Assembly: GCF_004151105.1 (NCBI RefSeq)
Contig: NZ_PHRF01000096.1
Coordinates: 1 to 64,000 of the forward strand
Direction: 5' to 3'
DNA: 64,000 nt
Source: Streptomyces sp. L-9-10
GTDB taxonomy: Bacteria; Actinomycetota; Actinomycetes; Streptomycetales; Streptomycetaceae
Made by a program: the position numbers and the translations under genes. Each line of letters starts with the position of its first letter. Positions within the stretch are counted from its first letter, which is position 1. The notes under the pieces are model-generated. The model made no database searches. It was given only the letters and a program-made list of their open reading frames with translations, and was not told where the DNA came from. Below are positions 8,068 through 18,493 of this stretch, in pieces.

Positions 8068-8772
8068 ATGGCCGAGACCCATGTCCTGTTCGTCGAGGAC
8101 GACGATGTCATCCGCGAAGCCACCCAGCTGGCGCTGGAGCGCGACGGCTTCGTGGTCACCGCCAGGCCGGACGGACTCTCCGGGCTCGACGCGTTCCGCG
8201 CGGACCGTCCTGACATCGCGCTGCTCGATGTGATGGTGCCGGGTCTGGACGGTGTCAGCCTGTGCCGGCGTATCCGTGACGAGTCGACCGTGCCCGTGAT
8301 CATGCTGTCCGCGCGCGCCGACTCGATCGATGTCGTGCTCGGGCTGGAGGCGGGCGCCGACGACTATGTGACCAAGCCCTTCGACGGCGCGGTGCTGGTC
8401 GCCAGGATCCGCGCCGTACTGCGCCGCTTCGGGCACGCGGGCGGGCCCGCCGGGGAGACCGGCGGACCGGGCGGGCCCGATGAGAACGGGGTGCTGACCT
8501 TCGGCGATGTGGAGATCGACACGGAGGGCATGGAGGTACGCAGGGCGGGCGCGCCGGTGGCGCTGACGCCGACGGAGATGCGGCTGCTGCTGGAGTTCTC
8601 GTCCGCTCCCGGGACCGTGCTCTCCCGCGACAGACTCCTGGAGCGGGTCTGGGACTCCGGGTGGGGCGGCGACACCCGGGTGGTGGACGTCCATGTCCAG
8701 CGGCTGCGCACCAAGATCGGCCAGGACCGGATCGACACGGTCCGCGGCTTCGGATACAAGCTCAAGGCATGA
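8068..8772 (+). CDS. cseB: Response regulator CseB
   Basis: 234-aa OmpR-family regulator that activates the sigE promoter. Receiver domain residues 4-118 with acidic pocket E10/D11/D12, phosphoacceptor Asp54 (ALLDVMVPG) and Lys near 104 (VTKPF); a Gly-rich linker; then a winged-helix effector domain (VALTPTEMRLLLEFS ... DVHVQRLRTKIG ... VRGFGYKL). Its TGA overlaps the cseC ATG (ATGA). Confidence 0.96.
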   Translation: MAETHVLFVEDDDVIREATQLALERDGFVVTARPDGLSGLDAFRADRPDIALLDVMVPGLDGVSLCRRIRDESTVPVIMLSARADSIDVVLGLEAGADDYVTKPFDGAVLVARIRAVLRRFGHAGGPAGETGGPGGPDENGVLTFGDVEIDTEGMEVRRAGAPVALTPTEMRLLLEFSSAPGTVLSRDRLLERVWDSGWGGDTRVVDVHVQRLRTKIGQDRIDTVRGFGYKLKA

Positions 8773-10079
8773 AGAGGCTCACCCTGCGCACCGGAGTCCG
8801 GTGGAAGATCAGCATCGCGATCGCGGCGGTCGGCGCGCTGGTCGCGGTGGCGCTGAGCCTGGTGGTGCACAACTCGGCGCGGGTCTCGATGCTCGACAAC
8901 TCGCGCGAGGTGCAGCTGGAGCGGCTGCTGTTCGCGGAGCGGATGTTCGAGTCCACGAAGGAACCCAGGCTCGGTACGAAGCTCAATGACCCCACACTCC
9001 CGCGCGATCTGCGCGTGAAGATGAACCAGGGCCGGCGCGCGACCCATGTGCAGGAGAGCGCGAACGGTGTGCCCGACGTGTGGGCCGCCGTCCCGCTGAG
9101 CAACGGCACGGTGCTCTCGCTGCACAGCAAGTTCGCCGACTCCACGACGATCATGAAGGATCTGGACCGGTCGCTGATCATCGGTTCGGTCTCGGTGGTC
9201 TTCGGGGGCTGCGCCCTGGGTGTGCTGATCGGCGGGCAGCTCTCGCGGCGGCTGCGCAGGGCCGCCGCGGCGGCGGGGCGGGTCGCGCAGGGCAATACGG
9301 AGGTGCGCGTCGGGGACGCCGTCGGCGGCGTCGTACGGGACGAGACGGATGAGCTGGCCCGCGCGGTGGACGCGCTGACCGACGCGCTGAACGAGCGCAT
9401 CGAGGCCGAGCGCCGGGTCACCGCGGACATCGCCCATGAGCTGCGTACGCCGGTGACCGGACTGCTGACCGCCGCCGAGCTGCTGCCGCCGGGCCGCCCC
9501 ACGGAGCTGGTACGGGACCGGGCCCAGGCCATGCGCACCCTGGTCGAGGACGTGCTGGAGGTCGCGCGGCTCGACAGCGCCTCGGAGCGCGCCGAACTCC
9601 AGGAGATCGCTCTCGGCGAGTTCGTCGCGCGGCGGGTGGGGGTGCTGGACCCCGCGATCAAGATCAAGGTCGTGCACGAGTCCTGGGTCAGCACGGATCC
9701 CCGCCGGCTGGAACGCATTCTGGGCAATCTGCTGGCCAACGCCGCCAAGCACGGCGGGACGCCCGTCGAGGTCACGGTCGAGGGCCGGGTGGTACGGGTA
9801 CGGGACCACGGCCCCGGCTTCCCCGACGCCCTGCTGCGGGAGGGCCCGAGCCGCTTCCGTACGGGCGCGACCGACCGCGCGGGCCACGGCCACGGGCTGG
9901 GCCTGACCATCGCGGCGGGCCAGGCCCGGGTCCTCGGAGCGCGGCTGACCTTCCGGAACGCGACACCGGAGGGGATCGAGGGCCGGGACGGCTCGGGCGG
10001 CGCGATCGCGGTCCTCTGGCTCCCGGAGCACGCCCCGACGACGACCGGCAGCTTCCCGATACTGAGGCTGCCGGGCTGA
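8769..10079 (+). CDS. cseC: Sensor histidine kinase CseC
   Basis: 436-aa membrane sensor kinase of the envelope-stress system. Two membrane helices (about 14-34 and 136-156) flank a ~100-residue extracytoplasmic sensor region; then HAMP, HisKA with phospho-His223 (ADIAHELRTPVTG), and HATPase with N box (NLLANAAKHGG), G1 (DHGPGFP) and G2 (GHGHGLGL). Start ATG 8769 overlaps the cseB stop. Senses cell-wall damage and phosphorylates CseB. Confidence 0.96.
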   Translation: MKRLTLRTGVRWKISIAIAAVGALVAVALSLVVHNSARVSMLDNSREVQLERLLFAERMFESTKEPRLGTKLNDPTLPRDLRVKMNQGRRATHVQESANGVPDVWAAVPLSNGTVLSLHSKFADSTTIMKDLDRSLIIGSVSVVFGGCALGVLIGGQLSRRLRRAAAAAGRVAQGNTEVRVGDAVGGVVRDETDELARAVDALTDALNERIEAERRVTADIAHELRTPVTGLLTAAELLPPGRPTELVRDRAQAMRTLVEDVLEVARLDSASERAELQEIALGEFVARRVGVLDPAIKIKVVHESWVSTDPRRLERILGNLLANAAKHGGTPVEVTVEGRVVRVRDHGPGFPDALLREGPSRFRTGATDRAGHGHGLGLTIAAGQARVLGARLTFRNATPEGIEGRDGSGGAIAVLWLPEHAPTTTGSFPILRLPG

Positions 10080-10173
10080 CCGCGCCTGGCCGCTCAACCG
10101 GGCCGACCACGCCCGGCTGAACGGCACCCACCGCCCCCGAGTCGGACGTACGCGCTGACACGCACCACTGACA

Positions 10174-10205
10174 ACGGCCCCCGGCGCCGGAGCGCCAGGG
10201 GCCGT
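10174..10205. terminator. Bidirectional terminator between cseC and the MFS gene
   Basis: Outer arms acggcccc (10174-10181) and ggggccgt (10198-10205) with further GC pairing inside (ggcgc/gcgcc). Lies between convergent cseC and the exporter gene. Confidence 0.75.
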
Positions 10206-10228
10206 GAGCCATGCGTCACGCGTCACAC

Positions 10229-10260
10229 GGTCATGCGGTCATGCGGTCATGCGGTCGTAC
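10229..10260. repeat. 8-bp tandem repeat downstream of the MFS stop
   Basis: Three perfect copies of ggtcatgc and a fourth degenerate copy, ending 9 nt before the complement of the exporter's stop codon (10270-10272). Confidence 0.85.
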
Positions 10261-10269
10261 GCCGGGGAC

Positions 10270-11946
10270 TCAGGCCGACTGCGCGACCTTGCCGTCCGCC
10301 GCCGGGGCCGAGTCCGGCGCCTGGTCAGCGGCGTCGGCCGGCTTCGGCTCGGCGCCCCGCAGCGGTATCTCCTTGACGAAGAACGCCGCGACGAAGCCGA
10401 TCACCGCGATCGCCGCGCCCAGCGTGAACGCCGCGTTCGTACCGGTCGACACCGCGTGCTGGTACGCCTCGCGCGCCACGTCCGGCAGCTTCGCCAGGCT
10501 CGCCGCGTCCAGCTGTGCCGACTGCTGGGTGGCGCCCGCCCCGCCCGTCCCGGCGCGGGCGGCCATCTCGTCCTGCACCCGGCTGGTGAACAGGGCGCCC
10601 ATGATGGCGGCGCCGAAGGAGCCGCCGAGCGTACGGAACAGGGTGGTGGTGGACGAGCCGACGCCCATGTCCTTCATCTCGACGCTGTTCTGCGCCACGA
10701 GCATGGTGATCTGCATCAGGAAGCCCATGCCCGCGCCGAGGACGGCCATGTAGACGCCGGAGGTCAGCCGCGACGTGTCGGTGTCCATCTGCGCCAGCAG
10801 GAACAGGCCGACGACCATCAGCGCGCCGCCCAGGATCGGGAAGATCTTGTACTTGCCGCTGCTGGTGGTGATCCGGCCCGCGATCAGCGAGACGGCCATC
10901 ATCGACAGGAGCATCGGCAGCAGCAGCAGACCGGAGTTGGTGGCCGAGGCGCCCTGTACTGCCTGCTGGTAGAGCGGCAGGAAGAGCACCGCGCCGAACA
11001 TCACGAAGCCGGTCAGGAACCCGATCACGGACATCAGCGAGAAGTTGCGGCTGCGGAAGATGTGCAGCGGCATGATCGGCTCGGGGACCCTGGTCTGCAC
11101 GAAGACGAAGGCGACGAGGGAGACCACGCCGATCGCGATCAGCTCCATGATCATCGCGGAGCTCCAGGCGTACTCCGTACCGCCCCAGGTGGTGACCAGC
11201 ACGATCGCCGTGATGCCGACGGTCAGCAGCGCGGCACCGAGATAGTCGACCTTGGCCTTCGTCCGGTCCTTGGCGGGCAGGTGCAGGACGGCCGTGATCA
11301 TCACGAGCGCCAGCGCGCCGAGCGGAAGGTTGATGTAGAAGCTCCAGCGCCAGCCGAGGTGATCGGTGATGGTGCCGCCGACGAGCGGTCCGCCGATCAT
11401 GGCGAGCGCCATGACACCGGCCATCATGCCCTGGTACTTGCCGCGCTCCCGCGGCGGTATCAGGTCGCCGATGATCGCCATGACGCCGACCATCAGACCG
11501 CCGGCGCCCAGGCCCTGGACGGCCCGGAAGCCGATCAGCTGGCCCATGTCCTGGGCCATGCCGCTGAGCGCCGACCCGATCAGGAAGACCACGATCGAGG
11601 TGAGGAAGACGCCCTTGCGGCCGTATATGTCGCCGAGCTTGCCCCAGATCGGCGTGGAGGCGGCGGTCGCCAGGGTGTACGCGGTGACCACCCAGGACAG
11701 ATGCGCGAGGCCGCCCAGCTCACCGACGATGGTCGGCATCGCGGTACCGACGATCATGTTGTCCAGCATCGCCAGGAGCATCGCGATCATGAGCGCGAGC
11801 AGCACCACGCGCACACTGCGCGGCTGTGGCGCGGATTTCTCCGCGCTTCCTGCGCTTCCTGGACTCGCTGGGCCTGCTGGACTCCCCGAGCCTTCTGGGC
11901 TTCCTGGGCTCTCCAGCTGCTCCGTCTGCTTACCGGTCGGACTCAT
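10270..11946 (-). CDS. DHA2-family (EmrB/QacA) multidrug MFS exporter
   Basis: 558-aa proton-driven drug exporter with about 14 membrane helices. After a Ser/Pro/Gly-rich cytosolic N-terminus (about 40 residues, itself repetitive), the protein shows LDNMIVGTAMPTIVGELGG (motif D1), GKLGDIYGRKGVF (motif A) and GLGAGGLMVGVMAIIGDLIPPRERGK, all typical of DHA2 transporters. ATG 11946 is chosen because GGGGAG lies about 10 nt upstream; a GTG at 11955 is also in frame. Divergent from a TetR gene, with two shared operators and its own promoter overlapping one of them, so it is very likely repressed by that TetR protein. Confidence 0.93.
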   Translation of the reverse strand: MSPTGKQTEQLESPGSPEGSGSPAGPASPGSAGSAEKSAPQPRSVRVVLLALMIAMLLAMLDNMIVGTAMPTIVGELGGLAHLSWVVTAYTLATAASTPIWGKLGDIYGRKGVFLTSIVVFLIGSALSGMAQDMGQLIGFRAVQGLGAGGLMVGVMAIIGDLIPPRERGKYQGMMAGVMALAMIGGPLVGGTITDHLGWRWSFYINLPLGALALVMITAVLHLPAKDRTKAKVDYLGAALLTVGITAIVLVTTWGGTEYAWSSAMIMELIAIGVVSLVAFVFVQTRVPEPIMPLHIFRSRNFSLMSVIGFLTGFVMFGAVLFLPLYQQAVQGASATNSGLLLLPMLLSMMAVSLIAGRITTSSGKYKIFPILGGALMVVGLFLLAQMDTDTSRLTSGVYMAVLGAGMGFLMQITMLVAQNSVEMKDMGVGSSTTTLFRTLGGSFGAAIMGALFTSRVQDEMAARAGTGGAGATQQSAQLDAASLAKLPDVAREAYQHAVSTGTNAAFTLGAAIAVIGFVAAFFVKEIPLRGAEPKPADAADQAPDSAPAADGKVAQSA

Positions 11947-11980
11947 CGTCCCCACTCCCCTGTACTTCCCCTGGTACTTA

Positions 11981-11996
11981 CTTGCCGCCCGGCAAG
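11981..11996. promoter_or_regulatory. TetR operator copy 1
   Basis: Palindrome CTTGCCGCCCGGCAAG (7-bp arms around a central cc). It matches the reverse complement of the second site at 12027-12042 at 15 of 16 positions. Centre-to-centre spacing 46 bp. It lies in the exporter's 5' untranslated region and upstream of tetR. Confidence 0.8.
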
Positions 11997-12012
11997 TCGA
12001 CTACAGTGGGAC

Positions 12013-12041
12013 AACGTAGACCTCTACTTGCCGGGCGTCAA
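12013..12041 (-). promoter_or_regulatory. Promoter of the MFS exporter
   Basis: On the minus strand: -35 TTGACG (12041-12036), 17-bp spacer, -10 TACGTT (12018-12013). The -35 box lies inside operator copy 2, which explains repression by the divergent TetR protein. Confidence 0.7.
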
Positions 12042-12042
12042 G
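12027..12042. promoter_or_regulatory. TetR operator copy 2
   Basis: cttgccgggcgtcaag; its reverse complement CTTGACGCCCGGCAAG differs from copy 1 at one base. Overlaps the -35 of the exporter promoter and lies 25 bp upstream of the tetR start codon. Confidence 0.8.
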
Positions 12043-12067
12043 TAAGTTATTTCTCGGGAGAGCACCC

Positions 12068-12646
12068 ATGGGCAGCACACAGCACCCTCGGCGGGGGAAC
12101 ACCCGCCAGCGCATCCAGGACATCGCGCTGGAGCTCTTCGCCGAGCAGGGGTACGAGAAGACGTCGCTACGGGAGATCGCCGAGCGGCTGGATGTCACGA
12201 AGGCGGCGCTGTACTACCACTTCAAGACCAAGGAAGACATCCTGATCAGCCTCTTCGAGGATCTGACGCGCCCGCTCGACGACCTGATCACCTGGGGCGG
12301 CACACAGCCGCACACCCTGGAGACCAAGCAGGAGATCCTGCGCCGCTACAGCGCGGCGCTGCACGGCGCGGCCCCGCTCTTCCGCTTCATGCAGGAGAAC
12401 CAGGCGACCGTCCGTGAGCTGAGCATCGGCGAGTCGTTCAAGGGGCGGATGATCGACATGCTCGATCTGATCCAGGATCCGGACGCCTCCATGAAGAACC
12501 GGGTCCGCTGCGTCAGCGCGCTCTTCACGATGCACGCGGGCATGATCGCCCTCAGAGACATCGATGGAGACCCCGAGGAGAAGCGCGAAGCCATCCTGGA
12601 GGTCTCCACCGAGCTGATGAGCCAGGCTCATCGGGTCACACCGTGA
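12068..12646 (+). CDS. TetR-family repressor of the divergent exporter
   Basis: 192 aa. N-terminal TetR helix-turn-helix (RQRIQDIALELFAEQGYEKTS, LREIAERLDVTKAALYYHFKTKEDI at about 14-60) and an all-helical ligand domain. The intergenic region to the MFS gene holds two near-identical 16-bp palindromes. Autoregulation is likely since one site sits close to its start. The stop codon is inside a 14-bp near-tandem repeat and lies 3 bp from the stop of the convergent M23 gene. Confidence 0.93.
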   Translation: MGSTQHPRRGNTRQRIQDIALELFAEQGYEKTSLREIAERLDVTKAALYYHFKTKEDILISLFEDLTRPLDDLITWGGTQPHTLETKQEILRRYSAALHGAAPLFRFMQENQATVRELSIGESFKGRMIDMLDLIQDPDASMKNRVRCVSALFTMHAGMIALRDIDGDPEEKREAILEVSTELMSQAHRVTP

Positions 12647-12660
12647 CGGTCACACCTTGA
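12633..12660. repeat. 14-bp near-tandem repeat over the tetR stop
   Basis: gggtcacaccgtga followed by cggtcacaccttga (12 of 14 identical). The first copy ends in the tetR TGA; the second encodes the complement of the C-terminal codons of the convergent peptidase gene. Confidence 0.7.
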
Positions 12661-13330
12661 CGCCCACCGAGCGCAGGAACGGGACCGGGTTGACGCCCGA
12701 GCCGTAGTTCGGGGTCGTACGGATCTCGAAGTGCAGGTGCGGGCCGCTGGAGTTACCGGTGTTGCCGGAGAGCCCGATCACCTTGTCGGTCTTGACCTGC
12801 TGCCCCACGTACACCTTGACCTGGGACAGGTGCGCGTACTGCGAGTACGTGCCGTTCTTGTGCTTGATCACTATCGCGTTGCCGTACGCGGGGCCGTCAC
12901 CGGCGCCGTTCGGGCCGGCCTTGACGACGGTGCCGCCGTGGACGGCGTGGACCGGCGTGCCGGTCGGAACCGCGAAGTCCTGGCCGGAGTGCTTGCTCGC
13001 CCACATGCCACCGCCGAGGCCGAAGCCGGCGCTGAGCTTGTAGTGCTTGACCGGGTCGGTCCAGGAGACGGCCTTCTTGGCGTTCGCCTTGGCCTTCGCG
13101 GCCTTCGCCTTGGCGTCGTCCGCCTTGGAGGCGGGCTTGGCGTGGGCGGCGGCCTGGTGCGCGACAGTCGAGTCGGTGGCCGCGGCGCCGGTGGTCGCGT
13201 CACCACCGGTCGCGGCGAAGGCGGCCCCGGTTCCGGCCGCCAACGACACTCCGAGTCCGGCAGCCAGGACACCGGCACGGGTACGAAGGACGGACGGTCG
13301 GGACAGACGGGACAGCTTGCGCTGCGACAT
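12650..13330 (-). CDS. Secreted M23-family peptidoglycan peptidase
   Basis: 226-aa secreted zinc endopeptidase (LytM/M23) expected to cleave peptidoglycan cross-bridges. Signal peptide about residues 1-40 with AFA cleavage site, an Ala/Lys-rich linker (KADDAKAKAAKAKANAKKA), then the M23 domain with metal ligands in HSGQDF and HLHFEI. ATG 13330 is chosen for GGAGG upstream and the MSQRKLSRLSRPS start. A candidate promoter lies about 170 bp upstream, leaving a long 5' leader. No partner gene is adjacent. Confidence 0.93.
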   Translation of the reverse strand: MSQRKLSRLSRPSVLRTRAGVLAAGLGVSLAAGTGAAFAATGGDATTGAAATDSTVAHQAAAHAKPASKADDAKAKAAKAKANAKKAVSWTDPVKHYKLSAGFGLGGGMWASKHSGQDFAVPTGTPVHAVHGGTVVKAGPNGAGDGPAYGNAIVIKHKNGTYSQYAHLSQVKVYVGQQVKTDKVIGLSGNTGNSSGPHLHFEIRTTPNYGSGVNPVPFLRSVGVKV

Positions 13331-13502
13331 ACGGGTAAACCTCCGGGCATCAAGGGACCCGGCACACGAGCGCCGGGCTGGCCTCACCTTGGTAACCCGG
13401 ACCCCACCTCATCCCAAAACACCCCATCTACGGCATCACGTCGTAGCGATCCCCCCAGCCCTCCGCCTCTTGACGCCCTCGGCCGGCGCACCACAGACGC
13501 GC

Positions 13503-13530
13503 TTTATAAGACGATTTCAACCTGTTTAAC
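13503..13530 (-). promoter_or_regulatory. Candidate promoter for the M23 peptidase
   Basis: Minus strand carries TATAAA (complement of 13503-13508) with GTTAAA about 16 bp upstream, in the most AT-rich stretch of the area. It would give a leader of about 165 nt before the ATG at 13330; the leader has a hairpin (cccggc...gccggg) but matches no riboswitch I know. Confidence 0.4.
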
Positions 13531-14318
13531 CGCACGTGGAGCACCATGGGACCGGCGACCGGTCCCGGTAAGCGGCGCACCCGACGCCACCCCGCCGAAA
13601 GCCCCGCCCGCGACAGGGCCGAACGTCCCCGCCGACGCCCGGCGCCGCCACTACGACGGCTAGTAGGGTCGGAAACGCCTGTGCTGCTTGTCACGGCCAC
13701 CGGGTAGGAATGCCTTCCGATTCGGGACCAAAGTCCCGGTTACCCCGACCGATCTCCGGCAGGCACCAACGGCCGCGTACGGCGGGAATCCCGCCCCGGG
13801 GACACGGCGTATCCGGGCCCGGAGGCGGGTCAGCGAGACGGGCTCGTCCCCTGCCCCGCGAAATCGGCGGCCCGGAGTCCATTTCCCCTCGCGCGTCCGT
13901 ACACGCCGCACGAAAGCGCTTGTGCGGTCGCCGTTCGCGACGAGCTGGAGCCGATTCCCGGCGGAGGAGTACGCGCTGGAGGTTCCGGCCCGAATACCAT
14001 TGGCCGGCACGATGCTTCCTCGTGACTGGTGTCGACCAATTGCGGCGCCTTCGCGGACTGCCCGCCATCGAAACTGTTGTGCCCCGCCGGCAGTTGCCAC
14101 GGGGCACAACTCGGCTCTTTTCTCAAGGGCGTTGCCTTCGGGAGCTGCTCGTCCTCTCCGACGAGAATTGGGACGAGCTGTCGTGACTCCGTGAACTGCC
14201 GCGGCTGAACATACGGAGGTTGTCCGCCTGTTCAGCCTGAAAGACCTCTCGGCATTGCGGCTCACCTACGGAGATTCGCCGCTTCCGACCGTGCGCGGCT
14301 AAGACAGGGCACGCGCGA
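13531..14318. other. Gene-poor gap with hairpins, lower GC
   Basis: Nearly 800 bp between the peptidase promoter and the clpC terminator. GC is visibly lower than in flanking genes. Open frames of 80-200 codons exist on both strands but are rich in Arg, Pro and Ser without domain-like sequence, signal peptide or credible ribosome sites, so none is called. Structured elements include a hairpin cgggac-caaa-gtcccg near 13724, an 11-bp hairpin with a following T-rich stretch (14076-14119), and arms ggctgaac/gttcagcc (about 14203-14237). It may hold a small RNA or a decayed gene. Confidence 0.6.
14076..14119 (+). terminator. Putative intrinsic terminator on the plus strand in the gap
   Basis: Perfect 11-bp arms gttgtgccccg (14076-14086) and cggggcacaac (14100-14110), 13-nt loop, followed by tcggctctttt. 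Nothing annotated upstream on the plus strand would need it, which hints at an unannotated short transcript. Confidence 0.55.
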
Positions 14319-14364
14319 AAGGGGCTGCCCCGGACCGTGAAAACACAGTCCGGGGCAGCCCCTT
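14319..14364 (-). terminator. clpC terminator
   Basis: Perfect 17-bp arms 14319-14335 and 14348-14364 with a 12-nt loop (cgtgaaaacaca), 28 bp after the clpC stop. The strongest hairpin in the window. Confidence 0.9.
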
Positions 14365-14391
14365 CGGTCACTCACCCCAAGGGCGTGAGTC

Positions 14392-16914
<2,523 letters not shown>

Positions 16915-17228
16915 CGTTAATCGCTCCTCAGAGCGGTCAGGCAGTAAAGGGGTCGGTCCCCTCCCTGTCCTTCCGCAGCTTAGTCCCGCAAGCGGGGACC
17001 GCTCATTCCAACTGCCGACTACCTGTCCCAGGCTCCCAGCCCCGAACGCCGGACAACAGCTCCAACCCGATGGTGCGAGACGATGTTCCCGCAGGCCAGG
17101 CATATACCCCCACCATCAGTACGCCGATGGCGAACGTGAGACGCCCGGATACCGCGTGTCGCCCCTTCCCACTAGGAATGTCTTACCCGCAAGCAGTGAC
17201 ACTCCATGCGGCGCACCCCGGTTCCCTC

Positions 17229-17242
17229 CGCTACGGGCGAAC
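17229..17242 (-). promoter_or_regulatory. Possible ClgR-like box upstream of clpC
   Basis: Minus-strand GTTCGCCCGTAGCG fits the CGC-Y-N3-R-GCG core reported for actinobacterial ClgR sites, though the central A of that consensus is G here. It is about 315 bp from the clpC start, in a 434-bp gap (16915-17348) that otherwise shows only a small inverted repeat near 16983-16999 (gtcccgc/gcggggac). Confidence 0.3.
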
Positions 17243-17348
17243 ACCCTTGCGCTCCCGAACGCGCTCACGCGCCCCCACATCGGGAACTCTCCGCCATCGG
17301 ACGCGGACCCAGCGTAACTCCGGGCGGGGTTGGGGAGTTGCCCCGGGT

Positions 17349-18035
17349 ATGTCCCTCACCGTTCCGCTCCCCCGCGCCCCGCTCGAAGGGGGCCGCGCGC
17401 AGTCGCACGCCCAGGCGCACGACGCGAGGGCGCCCGAGGGGCCTTCCGGGGCGTCGTCCGCGGCGCCGTACGCGGGATCGTTCGCGTGGTGGTACGAGAA
17501 AGGGCTGGGCTGGGCGACCGTCGCGGGGCCGCCGGTCCAGCTGCTCACCGGGCTCCGCTTCGACGTGCTGGAGCTGCCCGCGGACGCGGGGGACGCCGTG
17601 CTGCGGCGGACGGCCGCGACGGGGCCGGTGGCGCTCCACGGGGAGCGGATGGCGTTTCTGGTGGCCGCGGGGAGCGCCGACGAGGTGCCGGGGCTGCTCG
17701 ACTGGCTGGAGTGGGGCGGGATCGCCCTGGGCCTGACCGCGTTCGGCGCGGACGGACGGATGCCGGCCCCCGAACCGCCCCGGTGGCCGTGCGCCACGGG
17801 AGCCGCCGCGCAGGGGGCCGCTGTCTGGTTGCGGCCCCCCGAGCCCGGACGCGAGGTGGAGCCGACACTGCCGGCGCTCGCACCGTTCGGGTACGAAGGC
17901 GGTGACGGGGGCAGCGGTGGGGGTGCCCCCGATCTCGTACGACTCGTGGACGCGGCGGCGACTGAGTGCCACCGGGCCCGTTTGCTGCGCGGAAATACTC
18001 TTCGTACGAGAACTCAGCCGTTGGCCTTCTCGTAG
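17349..18035 (+). CDS. SCO3374-family conserved protein
   Basis: 228 aa, conserved in Streptomyces at this position between clpC and lsr2. A disordered N-terminus is followed by FAWWYEKGLGWATVAGPPVQLLTGLRFDVLELPADAG, reminiscent of the N-terminal fold of bifunctional primase-polymerase proteins, but the catalytic acidic residues of a polymerase are not evident. Start ATG 17349 with GGGGAG upstream. Function unknown. Its 3' end overlaps the convergent lsr2 3' end by 22 bp. Confidence 0.8.
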   Translation: MSLTVPLPRAPLEGGRAQSHAQAHDARAPEGPSGASSAAPYAGSFAWWYEKGLGWATVAGPPVQLLTGLRFDVLELPADAGDAVLRRTAATGPVALHGERMAFLVAAGSADEVPGLLDWLEWGGIALGLTAFGADGRMPAPEPPRWPCATGAAAQGAAVWLRPPEPGREVEPTLPALAPFGYEGGDGGSGGGAPDLVRLVDAAATECHRARLLRGNTLRTRTQPLAFS

Positions 18036-18349
18036 GCTTCACGGATCTCGGCGGGAACACGGCCGCGGTCGTTGACGCTGTAGCCGTTCTCCTTCGCCCA
18101 CTTGCGGATTTCCGCGGTGTCCTTGTTACCGCCGACGGCGACACGGCCCTTGCCACGGCTGCCCGCGGCGCGACCACCGGTGCGCCGGCCACCCTTGGTG
18201 TAGGGATCGAGCAGACCCCGCAGCTTGTCCGCATTGGCGGTCGTGAGGTCAATCTCGTAGGTCTTGCCGTCCAGAGCGAACGTCACCGTCTCGTCCGCCT
18301 CGCCGCCGTCGAGGTCATCGACAAGAAGGACCTGAACCTTCTGTGCCAC
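18014..18349 (-). CDS. lsr2: Nucleoid-associated silencer Lsr2
   Basis: 111-aa H-NS-like protein that bridges AT-rich DNA and silences horizontally acquired and specialised-metabolite genes in Streptomyces. N-terminal dimerisation domain (VLLVDDLDGGEADETVTFALDGKTYEIDL), basic linker, and C-terminal DNA-binding domain (NKDTAEIRKWAKENGYSVNDRGRVP) with the RGR minor-groove motif. GTG 18349 is chosen because AAAGGA lies just upstream; the ATG at 18364 would put that site inside the gene. The promoter region is the 144-bp gap to 18494. Confidence 0.97.
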   Translation of the reverse strand: MAQKVQVLLVDDLDGGEADETVTFALDGKTYEIDLTTANADKLRGLLDPYTKGGRRTGGRAAGSRGKGRVAVGGNKDTAEIRKWAKENGYSVNDRGRVPAEIREAYEKANG

Positions 18350-18493
18350 CGGATTTCCTTTCATCGAAAATGCAGTACGCGGAAAGGAAACCGCTTTTCT
18401 CAGGAAAACACAAACCCCCGGCAGAGGTTCAGTGCAGCGAGAACACGGGAAACGTGCGCGATTCGGACATAGGGTCTGGTGTCTTCCCGGCGA

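Noticed and set aside
10204..12045. 613-codon plus-strand frame opposite the MFS exporter
   Set aside because: Rich in Asp/His/Arg/Gln from complementing membrane-helix codons; a shadow frame.
13331..13500. Possible c-di-AMP (ydaO) riboswitch upstream of the M23 peptidase
   Set aside because: Looked for because disA is present and such riboswitches control Streptomyces wall hydrolases; the leader lacks the conserved ydaO sequence blocks.
13660..14265. Open frames of 90-200 codons on both strands in the gap before clpC
   Set aside because: No domain, ribosome site or consistent codon bias; recorded as a gap.
18350..18364. ATG 18364 as the lsr2 start
   Set aside because: The codons contain the ribosome site AAAGGA, and family members begin at the GTG 18349 position.
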